Positions 30,970 to 42,610 of a DNA stretch of 64,000 bases are shown here, in pieces. Under the pieces are notes generated by a model. That model did not search any database and was not told the DNA's origin. It was given only the letters and a program-made list of their open reading frames with translations. How positions within the stretch are numbered: position 1 is the stretch's first letter; every line of letters begins with the position of its first letter. The translations under genes were made by a program, and so were the position numbers. The DNA lies in the NCBI GenBank assembly GCA_030220185.1, contig JASPKZ010007797.1, positions 668,501 to 732,500 on the forward strand, in the 5' to 3' direction. This DNA is from Diploptera punctata (taxonomy: Eukaryota > Arthropoda > Insecta > Blattodea > Blaberidae).

Positions 30970-33450
30970 TAAGAGGACTGCCACTGAGTTAGTTGGTGGC
31001 AGTATCGAACCCGTAGGTCCATGGCTGCGCGGACATAACCTGTCCATAATCCCTATCCTGAGCCAATGTTTTCCAATCATCCCTGTATAATCTACTTCCC
31101 TCAAATCATAGTTAATGTTATTCTCCCACCTCATTCTTGGTCTAACAACTGGGCGTCTTTCCTCTGGTTTTCCTACAAGAAGCTTCCATGCAAGTCTTTC
31201 ATACCCCATACGGGCAACATGGCCTGCCCATCGCAGTCTACGAGACTTAACTGTTCTTATTATATCTGGCTTCCTATAAAGACCATGTAGTTCATTGTTA
31301 TGTAAGTCTTCCCCATTCACCTGTCTGTTCATCTCTCTTTGGTCCAAAAATTTTCCTAAGTACTTCATTCTCAAATACTTGTAATCTTATTTCCTCTCTT
31401 AAAGTAAGAGTCCATGTTTCGCACCCATATAATATAACTGGTAGAATAATAGTTTTATATATTTTCAGTTTAACGTTTTGAAAGGAGTTGGGACATCAAG
31501 AGTCTCTGCAATGCATAATAGCATGCATTTCCAGAATTGAGCCTATGTTTAATTTCTTTGTGCATCTCATTCCTACTTGTGATTATTGTTCCTAGGTATT
31601 TGAATTCAGCCACCTCCTCAAAATTTCTTTCATTTGTCATTAGCTGTCCATTTCCATTATTTAATGAATTTCTACGTGTGGCCATATATTTAGTTTTATT
31701 GATATTTACTTCCAGTCCTAATCTCTTAGTGTTACTCAATAGTGTGTGCGTGTTGTCCTTTAGTATCTCCTCGCTATCGGCCAACAGTAGGCTACTACAT
31801 CATCAGCATAAACTAACAGCTTATTAATACCATTCAGTTGTAATCCTTCCTCATTCTCTAAAGATTTAATGGCATGCTCTAGTACAAAATTAAATATTAG
31901 AGGAGATAGTGCATCTCCTTGCTTCAACCCATTCTGGATTTCAAAAAATTCAAAAGTGTCCCAAAACTGTTTGCCTACACGCACCCTACTCTTTGTGCCA
32001 TTTAGACACATTCGTATAAGTCTAACTAACTTTTTAGGAATTCCGAACTCCAGCAGGATACTATATAACTTCTTCCTCTTAATTGAATCATATGCTTTTT
32101 TGAAGTCTACATACAGTTTATGTACAGTACCATTATATTCCCATTTCTTTTCTCAAAATTTGTCTTATACTAAAAATCTGATCTGTTATAGACCCGTTTC
32201 TTCTAAATGCACATCGATGGTCTCCTAGAATGTCATCAATATAGGGAGTAAGTCTGCTTACTAATATATTTGTTAGAATTTTGTACGAAGTTGAAAGTAA
32301 TGAGATGCCCCTGTAGTTGTTGCAATCAGTTTTATCTCATTTCTTATTAATTGGTACTATAATTGATGCCTTCCATTCATCTGGAAAAGCTTCTTTTTCC
32401 CAAAACATACTAAGCAACCAGCGTATCTTGTCCATCAATTTTTCCCCCCTTGACTTTATCAGTTCTGCTGGGATCTCATCTGAACCTGATGCTTTATACA
32501 TCTTCGATTTTTCTATCGCCATTTCAACCTCTAATGCACTTGGCTCTGCGACTAGCATTTCAGCCGTCTGTAAATTATCCTCCACAATGTCCTGTTCTGT
32601 ATTTACATTTAATAGCTGATTAAAGTAACTTTTCCATCTATTTAATATACTCCTGGAATATGCAATCATATCCCCATTTTCATTCCGAATTATGTTTGTT
32701 CTAGCCTGAAACCCTTTCTTCTCTATCCTAATTCCCTGATATAATTCTCTAATGTTCCTATTTTTTGCATTCATTTCAAGATCATTAATCTTCTCTCTCA
32801 AATATTCCCCTTTTTACTCTTTAGTAACTTGGTGGTTTCCCGTCTAACACTACCCAATTGCTCTAAATTTACCTAATTTGGCTCGTGTAACCATTTCATT
32901 TTTGCTAGCTTTCTTTTCTTTACAATGTCGGCACATTCCTCATCAAACCATTTCTTGTTTTGCCTCTTTTTTAACAATCAATGCTTTCTGATGCTGACAA
33001 TTTAATAGTGTCTCTTATAGCCTCCCATTCTTTATTTATATGAGTTTCTTCTTCGTTTGCCACATTGTCATCTGAAGATTCCAGTATTTCAAATGTATTA
33101 GCAATTTTGATTTGGTATTCTTGCCGCACTTCATCATTTTTCAAGTTTTTTAATTCAAATTTTAGAGAATCATCTTTACCGTTTGTTCCTCTCATAAGCG
33201 ATAGCCGTTGTCTGATTTTCACTCTGACCAAATTTAATGATGATCCGAATTGCAGTCTGTCCCTCTAACTGATTTAACATCAATGATGCTACTGTGCCAG
33301 CGTTTATCCACTAATACATGATCTATCTGGTTCCGAGTTTCTCTATCTGGGGACGTCCAGGTGTATTTATGAACATCCTTATGCTGAAATGTTGTGGTCT
33401 TAACAATGAGATTCTTTGATGTGACAAAGGTGACTAATCTAACTCCACAA
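30970..33450 (-). mobile_element. RTE-1, best-preserved RT copy (about 2.5 kb)
   Basis: On minus, from 33450: the end of the endonuclease (DVTSKNLIVKTTTFQHKD region), linker (KIRQRLSLMRGTNGKD, 32971-33231), pre-RT (FQARTNIIRNENGDMIAYSR, 32337-32801), RT fingers (32040-32330, broken), the catalytic block GLKQGDALSPLIFNFVLEHA and LLVYADD (31760-32011), thumb (KYLGTIITSRNEMHKEIKHR, 31470-31784), then the C-terminus to a degenerate AACTCAGTGG tail at 30970. Stops and small indels split it into about five frames, so it cannot encode a working enzyme. It is the best template for a family consensus. Confidence 0.88.
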
Positions 33451-33800
33451 CTTTATAAATATTACTTTTGTTTCCTTTCTTGTATTTTTCAATATTCACT
33501 TAACTGTGCCACATATATAATTAAATTTATTAAGTTTGTTAAAAATACCTTCATTTTTAAAATAAGGGATTTCATAACCCAGGAATTTAAATATTCCATT
33601 TCTTCAATGGATTTCTCCTCCAGAATTATTTTAGCCCATACGATATTTGATTTTTAAAAGCTAAGCTTTTCGTTTTACTTATTGATATTTTGAAATTATA
33701 ATTCTGTATAATGGTATTTAATTGAAAAAGTGTTTCCTGTAGTCCATATTCTGAGCTAAATATTAGAACTTGGTCTTCTGCAAAAAGTAACAATGCATCT
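33451..33800 (-). mobile_element. LINE-3 RT palm fragment
   Basis: Minus reading gives LFAEDQVLI (for YADD), GLQETLFQLNTIIQNYNFKI and SISKTKSLAF, the conserved block just after the RT active site. Confidence 0.65.
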
Positions 33801-34059
33801 AGATGTCAAATGGGTTAAGTGCACATTTTTGTCGATCACTTTATGTCAAACTTAATGGTTCAGAGCGTAAGACAACGAAAGAATTAACGGTAATATAATA
33901 AAACAGAAACATATAATCATTGCCATCATATGGAAGCATTGAAAAAGAAAATAATATTATTTACTATTCATTTATTTTTAATAAAATAACTCTTAAATAA
34001 GAAAATGAAAAATCGCTCCATTTAACTCCTAGTTAAAAACTCCATACACAGTGGGATAA
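33801..34059. other. Unassigned AT-rich sequence
   Basis: Nothing recognised. Confidence 0.4.
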
Positions 34060-34620
34060 AGTTTTCAACCTGGCTTATTTTTTCTTCTTCTTTATTTGTA
34101 GAATTTTTATCCTGTTTGTTTCCCAAATCACTCCTCGGAGTAATACGTACTGTCTATCCATATCTTGGTTGGTCTTCTTCTTGCTCTTCTCCCGTCCATT
34201 AGTTTATCTTCTTTAGCTCTTTTTGCAAGTCTGTTGTCTTCCATCCTTTCTCTATGATCTTTTCAATATTTTCGTCTGTCTATAATAAATTTGGTTATGT
34301 CTTGAATTTGACATTTGTCTCCAATTTCTGTATTGTGTATCCTATTAAATAATGTTTTCCCCTGAATAGTTCTCAAGATCTTCATTTCACATGTGCTTAT
34401 TATAAGTTTATTTTTTATTGTATCAGCCCCATTTTCTGTCCCATATAGGCCTACGATAACTGGCCGAACTATCATTTTGTACATGCGGATTTTGCTTTGT
34501 GTTAACATAGGCCTATGCTTGTAGCGCCAAATTAAATCTTTCATATATCCAGATATTTGTGCTGCTTTATCAGTTTGTTTCTTTACTTCAGGTTTACTTC
34601 TACCTGGCAACACTCATTAA
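34060..34620 (-). mobile_element. LINE-3-like post-RT region
   Basis: Minus ORF 34263-34613 has KAAQISGYMKDLIWRYKHRP, KIRMYKMIVRPVIVGLYGTE and EMKILRTIQGKTLFNRIHNT. The 3' UTR (34060-34260) matches 50056-50230, so both are one subfamily. Confidence 0.82.
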
Positions 34621-34819
34621 TTGCTGCAGATGTTTCCCAATAAGTGCGTTTGCCAACTTGAACAAATAAAAAGGCGGGATGTGTCAAAAAGCATGTTTAA
34701 AATATGGGATATATAGTGACAAATAAGTCTATAGAGCAATAAAAATGTCTTTGACAGAATTTTTTTTATTGTTTCTGAAGTGATGATTCGCAAATAAATG
34801 TAGGCCTATAAACTTCTTC

Positions 34820-35270
34820 ATCTATTTTCTTCACTTCACGGGCTAGGCAAATTGCCTGTTCCGCCTCACAGTTGTTCTGTCCATCTTTTCACATTCCTTG
34901 AACCTCTTGGCTTGTAGTTAAATGCTGTTTTGGTAATCTTGTTATATTTATTCTTTCTACATGTCTAAACCATGTATCTCTATATTCTTTAATTATACCA
35001 TTCAATGGATATGTATTTAATTCTGTTCTTATATATTGATTCTTTATCCGATCCCATCTTGTGCAGCCTTTAGTTCTTCTAAGGAAGTTCATTTCTACGC
35101 TTTGTATTCTACTTTGTAATTTTTTTGGTCATTACCCAAGTTTCACTCCCATGAAGTAATAATGCAGGAACTGCCAATGTTTTATAAAACTTCATCTAGT
35201 GTCTCTTCTTGTTTTGTTCTTTAATGTATTATGTATAGTTATAGGGCATTCTGTTCTTTAATGTTTTATG
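34820..35270 (-). mobile_element. LINE-3 3' fragment
   Basis: Minus ORF 34889-35092 starts MNFLRRTKGCTRWDRIKNQY and has YRDTWFRHVERINITRLPKQ. It is preceded by FYKTLAVPALLLHGSETW-like sequence near 35150-35200. Confidence 0.82.
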
Positions 35271-35274
35271 TATA

Positions 35275-35679
35275 AACTTCTTATTTTGAAATACCCACAA
35301 GAACTAATCTCGTTCACGCGAGGAAAGATCGGTTATCCCAAGTTAAACATCACTGGTCTAAAGCTTAGCTGTTGTTTATAACCATGATTCTGAGAGGATT
35401 TGACATAAAGAACTTCTATACGATTGTTTGAACTTTGTATTCCTGTTTATTTACATATACTCCAGCCTTAGGGATATAGTAATTTTACCGCATAATCCAC
35501 ATACGTTTATAAAGTTGCCAAAACTTGAATGTCTATGTTCATTTTAAGAAACGAAAGTATAACAGAACTGGATTGAAGTCGTATCCTTTATCCCGCAGGC
35601 TAAAAACACCCGACCCTGCTTGTATGCATCGCTCCGTAGGATGCAATGGTATATAAGGACGAAATACAGTGTTTTACTT
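35275..35679. other. Unassigned sequence
   Basis: CCCAAGTTAAACATCAC at about 35337 weakly recalls the internal control region of 5S rRNA, but no 5S gene is present. Confidence 0.35.
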
Positions 35680-37375
35680 ATGGATTGAACGCTTATGCCC
35701 GAGTCGATAGACAAATAGGGAATGAAACAGGTGCTTGGAAACTCCTTGTAAGAAAACCAGAGGGAAAGCGCCCAGTATGAAGACCAAGAATGAGGTGGGA
35801 GAATATCATTAACAATGATTTGAAGTAAATAAATTATAGGGCATATAGGGGATGATAGGAAATAATTAGCTCTGGATACGGATGTATGGAGACAGGACAG
35901 GACATCTAGGCCCTTCCCCCACCCCTTGGGATACCTCGATCATCATAACCATACTCCTAAGTCCTAGAGTGCTTGTCCTCCCTATCCTATGTTCACGTCC
36001 AAGTTCAAGCTCACGGTCCTAAAACCAACACCCCTAGGGAGAGGGTGTTGGAGTTGCAACTTTTGGGAATTGCTGAGCTTCGTAGTCGCCAGGTCGCTCA
36101 TTCCTGACGACCCCACAGTTGGTCCACGGGCTCCATGAGCCTAGCCGGGAGGACTGCTGTCGCAGATCCACCGACCGTTCTCCTGTTCTGCCTCCAGGGA
36201 CGTGTCCTGCAGCCGTTGTGAGACTGGCTAGGGCTATAAGCCCCACAGTGTGAGACTTTTAGTACATCCAGGTGCTCATCTCCTGGCGATCCCACAGTTT
36301 GTCGACGAGCCCGTAGGCTGAGCCAGGAACCAGTACAGTTGCTCCCCTCTGCACTGGTCCGAGCCGAGCCCTGGTCTGCCGCCAGGGACGCCTTCTGCTG
36401 CCGTTGTGGGCCAGCACGGAGCTCGCAAGCTCCAACAGATGAGCAAATAGTACGACAAGGCGCTCAACTCTTGCCTACCCCACTAATGGTTCACGAGTCC
36501 CTTGGACTTGACCGGGAGGACTGTCTAGCAGATCCACCGACCTTTCCTCCAGTGCACCAGCTGGGGACGTGTTTGGTTGCTGAAGTGGGTCCAGCCTGAG
36601 CATTAGTACGTCAGGTCTCTCAACTCCTGACGACCTCACAGATTGTCCTTGGGTCACTCGGTCCCAGAGTCGGCTCTAAGTCCCAGACCCAAAAGACCGC
36701 GCTTCCTCCTTTCCCGAGCTTATTGACCTGGTGGTAATTCCCAGCATTACGCCCGGTATTGTCCCAACCAGCCCGTTCGCAAGACTAAGCCTAGTCGTGC
36801 CGCTGCTGTGAGACAGCCCACTGAGTAATGTAGGCATCCAGGGTGCTCATCTCCCATGGTGCTCCCACAGATGGTCTCGGGTTCAATTGAACCAAGAGAA
36901 AGGAGCTTCTGATCTCCAGTCTCCCACCGCTCCACCAACAGCGGCCCATGCTCCCGCTTGTGGGCCGGGATTCACAGGTTTGACAGCAGGCCTCTCTAAT
37001 TAATTTTCCTGCTGACCCCAATCATGGTCCGCGAGTCCATCGGATTTGGAAGGGAGGACTGACTAGCAGATCCACCAAACTTTTCCCCACTACGCCACCG
37101 AGGGGACGCGTTTTGTTGCTGGAGTGGGCGCAGCACGAGCTATGTAGTACGTCAGGTCGCTCGAGTCCTGACGACCTCACAAATGGCCCGCGGGTCCGGA
37201 CTGGACCTAGCCGGGAGGAGTGCAATGCAAACCACCGACCGTTCCCCTATCCGCCACCCGGGGACGCGCCCTATTGCTGTTGTGAGCACAGCTGGGGCCC
37301 GATAAACGGACCCCCTGGGGATGTATGGAGAGCTTATGACCCGTTACTATAAAACTACGGGTTAGTTAGTTATAT
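35680..37375 (+). mobile_element. RTE-1 3' end split by a GC-rich insertion
   Basis: RTE-1 sequence is at 35680-35892 (GAATGAGGTGGGAGAATATC) and 37319-37375 (GGATGTATGGAGAGCTTATG to GGGTTAGTTAGTTA). GGATGTATGGAGA is present at both edges of the insert. Confidence 0.88.
35893..37318. mobile_element. GC-rich 1.43-kb tandem-repeat block with 13-bp TSD
   Basis: Flanked by GGATGTATGGAGA (35880-35892 and 37319-37331), it is far more GC-rich than anything else here. After a 180-bp unique lead it consists of about seven degenerate units of 160-225 bp, marked by TCAGGTCGCTC...CTGACGAC, GCCGGGAGGACTG, CAGATCCACCGACC and GGGGACGCG. There is no long reading frame, no poly(A) and no terminal inverted repeat. 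I do not recognise it. Confidence 0.8.
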
Positions 37376-37379
37376 ATAA

Positions 37380-37760
37380 CTCAGTGGCAGTGACGAACCC
37401 GTAGGTTCATAGTAGCGCGGACATAAGCTCTCCACACATCCCTATCCTGAGCAAATATTTTCCAATCATGCCCTGTATAACATAATTGCCTCAAATCATG
37501 ACTATTGTTATTCTCACATCTCATTATTGGCCTAACAACTGGGTGTTTTCCTTGTGGCTTTCCTACAAGAAATGTCCATGCCCCTCTTCCATTCCCCATT
37601 CGCGCCCATTTCCTGCTCATTATAGTCTATGAGACATAACTGTTCTTATTATATCTGGTTCTTGACCAAGATCATGTAGTTCACTGTTATGTAGTCTTCT
37701 TCATTCGTCAGTGTGTACAACTCTCTTCGGACCAAATTTTTTTCTAAGAACTTAGAAAAA
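37380..37760 (-). mobile_element. RTE-1 3' end, tail to tail with the preceding copy
   Basis: It is the reverse complement of the C-terminus (ACGAACCCGTAGGTTCATAG onward), 37381-37620 partly open (MSRKWARMGNGRGAWTFLVG). Its GTTA tail abuts that of the plus-strand copy at 37365-37380. Confidence 0.85.
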
Positions 37761-37794
37761 AGTTTGGACCAAAGAGATATGAACAGACGGGCGA

Positions 37795-37797
<3 letters not shown>
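37755..37797 (+). mobile_element. RTE-1 inverted scrap
   Basis: CTTAGAAAAAAGTTTGGACC reads on plus and mirrors the end of the minus copy, forming a short inverted junction. Confidence 0.6.

Positions 37798-37842
<45 letters not shown>
37798..37842. repeat. AT microsatellite
   Basis: (TA)n next to the palindrome. Confidence 0.95.
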
Positions 37843-37845
<3 letters not shown>

Positions 37846-38042
37846 CGATGTTATAATTAAATTTTGACATTAAGAATGCAAGCCTAATCTGACATGAAAA
37901 GAAAAATAAACGCCTAAACCGAGAATTGAACCCGAACCTCTCAATTCAGAGGTTCAAATCTGGGTTCAGGCGTTTATTTTTCCTGTCATGTCATAGTAGG
38001 CTTGCATTCTTAATATCAAAATTTAATTATAACATCGAAATA
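37841..38042. repeat. Near-perfect 200-bp palindrome with 6-nt loop
   Basis: The arms 37841-37941 and 37948-38042 pair almost completely around the loop CAATTC (GAACCTCT/AGAGGTTC at the centre). Each arm holds half of a tRNA-like sequence ending GGGTTCAGGCG. Confidence 0.9.
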
Positions 38043-38186
38043 AAGAAGCGTCACTGCTTTAAAGTAAAAATTCTCTTTAATTTGCTTACTTGTTATAATA
38101 TACACTAGAGGGCAGCGAGACCGAGTTCCCGCTACCTCTCATGACAGAGAATACATATAAAGGGAAAATAAATGTTTGTGCTAAGA

Positions 38187-38405
38187 TGCCTGGATAGCAC
38201 AAGTGGTAGCACATTGAAGTATCAATTCAGAGGTCCTGGGCTGAGGCTAATTGGGTTTTCCGGATCTTCGATCTGGTCAAAAACCCTGATTGAACTGATA
38301 TTTAACCTCTAGGGTGAATTTCGGTGAAGTCCGAAGGGTCTAACTTAGCCAAATCCACTCTCCTCACCTCCAAGTTGGGGCCCCTCGGGACTTTCTTAAG
38401 ATATT
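38187..38405 (+). mobile_element. tRNA-headed SINE, tRNA-Lys-like start
   Basis: The head GCCTGGATAGCACAAGTGGT has an A box but a weak B box. The body (TTCGGTGAAGTCCGAAGGGT, CTCCTCACCTCCAAGTTGGG) is unlike SINE-A to D. It is the only copy I see. Confidence 0.6.
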
Positions 38406-38429
38406 TTAGGATTTTAAGATGCAAAAAAG

Positions 38430-41400
38430 AGAATGGGGTGTGGAAAGAAACGGAAAGCTACCACACCTATATATCCCTAATAAAGCTGCAAACATAGCAT
38501 GATGAGTTTTTCCACAGTAAAAGATCCGGACGTAAATTATCCCCCCATTCGGATGTCCGGGAAGGGGATACTGCGGAAGGAAAGAAGACTAAGGAATGGA
38601 GCCTGGAATGTGAGAACTCTTCTGCAAGCCGGGAAACTGGAAAATTTGACGGAAGAAATGAGAAAAAAAGTGGATGTGATGGGAATATCAGAAGTGAGGT
38701 GAGAACAAAATGGTGAACAGTGAGTGATGAATTTAGAATGTTTTATTCCAGTGGTGATTCTAAAGGAAATCATGGTGTCGGTGTAGTATTAGGACCTCGT
38801 GTGAAAGGAAAAGTGATATCAATGCGTTATGTGGATAATCGGATGATAATGGTGGGGTTACAAGGGAAAAAAATTGGACTTGGTGATAGTGCAAATTTAC
38901 ATGCCCGTGGGTTAGGAGATGAAGAGGTAGAGGAACGATATGACAAGATAGAAGAGATTGTTGAGAGAGAGAAGAAGGGTGCATGTGTTATCCTAATGAG
39001 TTACTGGAATGCTGTAGTTGGAGAAGGACAAGATGGAAGTACAGTTGGAAGATATGGATTAGGAAAAAAAGAATGAGAGAGGCGAATCACTGGCGAGTTT
39101 CTGTAAAAGGAATTAAATGATAATTGGAAATACAACGTTTCAACAGGATAAAAGAAGTAGATGCACATTGATAAGCCCTATGGACAACAAACGATACCAG
39201 ATCGACTATATACTGATACAGGAAAGGTTTCGAAATTGCTTGAAAAATGCGAAGACCCTACCAGGAGCAGATATCAATTCAGACCATGTCTTCCTAATAG
39301 GCGAAGTAGATATTTGCCTGAAGAAGATAAGAGGAAGATAGACAACAAAGAAGTTTGACTTGGAGAAACTTAAAACTGAAGAGGAAAGGTGCCCAAAATT
39401 TTCAGGAGAAAGCCTCTACCATGAAAATCTCATATGGCAATACCAAGGAACACTGGAGTCATTTGAAAACCTCTATACAGATAGCTGCAGAGGAAATAAT
39501 AGGATACAAAGAGAGCAAGAATATTAAGAAATCTTGGGTCACAGAAAAAATGTTAGAGAAGGTGGAAGAAAGAAGAAAATGGAAAAATAGCAATACAGAA
39601 GAAGCCAAAAGAAACTACAGGAAACTAAACAACGAACTTAGAAGATAAATTGACAAGGCAAGGTAAGAATGGATGAAGCAGAAATGTGAAGAACTAGAGA
39701 ATCTGGAGAGGAAAGGAAAATATGATTTAATGTACCAGGAAGTTAAAGGTTTGGACTATGGAAAGAAGAGCAGGAAAACTATGTGGCTGATTGAGGACGA
39801 AAATAATGAAGAAATAACAGACAAACAGGGAATTATGAATACATGGGGAAAATATGTAGAAGAGCTATATGAGACAAGAAATCGTTCGGCTAACTTGGAT
39901 ATAGAAAATGAAGAAGACGTATCAGAAGATGAAAAAGGATTTTCAATTCTGAAGGAAGAAGTTGAACTAGCAATTAAAGAAAGCAACAGGGGTAGATGGA
40001 ATCCCGATTGAATTAGTTAAATGCTTGGGTAAAGGAAAGAAGTAAATTCTGCGTTTATGCAACAAGGTATATAAAGAAGGTGAACAGCCCGAAGAATTGA
40101 CTGAGACAGTGTTAATACCAATACCGAAGAAAAACAATGCAAAGAAATGTAAGGAGTTCACGATTATCAACTTGATATCACACTCTGCAAAGATTCTCCT
40201 GCGAATACCAAATCGACGTTTACGTTCTACGATGGAAAGCGAATTGGAAGAAGAACAGTTTGGCTTCAGGAAGGGAAAGGGTACAAGAGATGCAATTCGA
40301 TTGATACGAACAATAGGAGAAAGATATATAGAAAAAGGTAAAGACGTTTATGCAGTATTTGTTGACCTGGAAAAGGCCTTTAACAGAGTAAATTGGAATA
40401 AACTCCTGAAGATCTTGAAGAAAATTGGCGTGAACTGGAAGGAGAGGAGGCTCATAAGTAGTCTTTATATGAAACAGCGAATAAAAGTGAAGATAGGAGA
40501 AGAAATGTCAGAGAGAAGAGAAATTGGAAGGGGGGTAAGGCAAGGATGTCCTCTGTCACCTACACTTTTCAACATCTACCTGGAAGACCTAAAGAAGAAC
40601 TGCTTCAGCAATACGGGAGGCGGTAAACATGGGAGGAAGAAGAATAAAGTGCACAAGATTTGCTGATGATATGGCTTTGCTAGCAGAAGATGCAATGACA
40701 CTGAGGAACATGCTGATGGAGCTAAATGATAAGTGCGAGGATTATGGGATGAAGATAAATATAAATAAGACGAAGACCATGATTATAGGAAAGAAACCAA
40801 GGAAGATAAAATGAGGATTAAGATGGGGCCATTGAGTAAGTGGAGAGCTTCAAATACTTGGGTTGTACTATCAGTAGTAACATGAACTGCGGTCAAGAAG
40901 TAAAGCAGAGGATAGCAATGGCAAAATAAGCTTTCAAGAAGAAGAGAAGCATTTTCTGTGGACCTTTGGTAAAAGAATTACGGAAGAGGCTAGTGAAGTG
41001 CTTTGTGTGGAATGTAGCATTGTATGGTGCAGAGACTTGGGCATTACGACGGAATGAGAAAAAGCGACTGGAAGATTTTGAGATGTGGATATGGAGAAGA
41101 AGGGAACGTATAGTAAGAAATACAGATGTGCTAGACAGAGTGGGTGAAAGAACAACAATGCTGGAACTCATAAAGAAGAGGAAAAGAAATTGGATTGGCC
41201 ACTGGCTAAGAAGAAACTGCCTGCTGAAGGATGCCCTAGAAGGAATGGTCAACGGTATAACAGGAATTTAAGCGGGCTGTAAGCCTGGTCAAGGCTGGTA
41301 CTCTGTATGTATCTCAGGGTTGTGGATTTTCACCGTGGGACAGAGTCGAGGTTCGAACTAAGGATAACGGTACTATCAGGAGGCTTACCGAAACAAACAG

Positions 41401-42610
41401 TGGTGTCGGTTTAATACTATTTATTAAATCACATGTAGCACATGACAGTTACAGTTCCAGAACAATGGAATGAATTGAATATATTCCGGTATTTCTTTCC
41501 TTCGGAATGATCGCGGGAATGCGAGTAGCGGTCAATACTGGACCTATTTTATTATTATCGAGGCGATTCTATCGCGTTTTGGAACACTGATAATTACTGG
41601 TCTTCACACGACCTACAGCGTGATATAACACCATCACACTGATGCTTTTAAAATAAATCACTTTTATAATTTGCCTAACACTTTTCGTGTAGCCTATCTA
41701 ATGAGTCGCTTGCTTGCGACCGGCGAAATATACGAGTCCGCACAGCAGCGGACTTCAACAATTAATCCTGCGCGGGAGTCTTATGTTAATTTTGTTCCAC
41801 CCGGGAACAAATCCCGGAGCAGACTACTTTCCCGATATTCGGAATATATCCAACTCCATCTTACAAATACACTTTACAAGACCAATATTTTCATTGGCTG
41901 AACATACATAAAAAACGCCTTACTAGCTGAATACTATTTGCTTATGGACTCTGATTGGGCATTACGGTTTCCACTATAGTTCAACCAGAATCCCAGGATA
42001 ATGATTGGTCGTGTATTTACAGGGTGTGATTTTCACACGCTGGTAAGAAGTTTATTAATTTATTGAACACAGATGGACATAGTTTTTGGCTACTGTCGCC
42101 ATCTCAACAGGCGGTCTAGTGATTTTTTGACACACTTAAAGTTGACCGTCATTTATCTGTCTGGAAGGATGACTTCCAGAGCCGGACAGGGGACATTACA
42201 TCTCCAGCTGTGAGGCCGTATTATTAGGGAACCATTGTCCCGGGGTCATAAACCGATTTACTTACATGTGTCCATCTTCAAAGAACTTGAGATACAATGG
42301 ACAGAAATGCCGTTATGTATCTTCAAGCGTAACAGATTGGTAAAAGTTTCTCACGAAACGTTTTCTGGAAAGTGTAACTACATATTCAATAATCAGTAAT
42401 AATATATAATAATAAAATTAATCGGTGCAGTTATTTCTGCTACAACGGAAAGAAGTTAGAGGCAGAAAAAGACATCAGATGATAGACAATATTAAAATAA
42501 ATGGTTTGTATGCAGATAAAACAAGGAAAGCTGAGTTAAGGAAAGAGTGGAGAATGCTGAGTTTGCAGTGAAAGGCCTGCTCTTGGGCAGAACACTATGA
42601 ATGAATATAT
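38430..42610 (+). mobile_element. RTE-2, near full length (about 3 kb without insert)
   Basis: The 5' UTR at about 38440-38505 matches part of SINE-A tail A. The endonuclease begins LRNGAWNVRTLLQAGKLENL (38499-38702), with WNVRTL the typical RTE start. It is then frameshifted through 38720-39341 (YQIDYILIQERFRNCLKNAK). The linker is at 39355-40011. RT fingers/palm are at 40097-40666 (EEQFGFRKGKGTRDAIRLIR, VFVDLEKAFNRVNW, GVRQGCPLSPTLFNIYLEDL), FADDMALLAEDAM at about 40660, and the C-terminus (LYGAETWALRRNEKKRLEDF) at 40966-41250. The 3' end resumes at 42445 after an insertion and finishes GCAGAACACTATGAATGAAT. About six frame breaks make it inactive. Confidence 0.9.
41256..42444 (-). mobile_element. 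1.19-kb insertion in RTE-2, possible solo LTR
   Basis: It divides the RTE-2 3' end, and (CA)ACGG is present on both sides. Read on minus with a 4-bp duplication it starts TGTAGCAGAAATAACTGC and ends CCTGTTATA. There is no coding capacity. The TG start and 4-bp duplication fit a solo LTR, but the end is TA rather than CA. Confidence 0.5.

Noticed and set aside
30394..31374. 326-residue minus-strand open frame as a host gene
   Set aside because: It is a fortuitous in-frame fusion of an RTE-1 C-terminus and a LINE-3 C-terminus.
35290..35420. Possible 5S rRNA-like sequence (CCCAAGTTAAACATCAC)
   Set aside because: Only about 20 bases resemble the 5S control region; the rest does not align.
36034..37352. 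Several 60-86 residue open frames in the GC-rich block
   Set aside because: They occur on both strands and result from few stop codons in GC-rich DNA; there is no shared motif or start context.
38537..38984. Minus-strand frames opposite RTE-2
   Set aside because: Antisense shadows with no motif.
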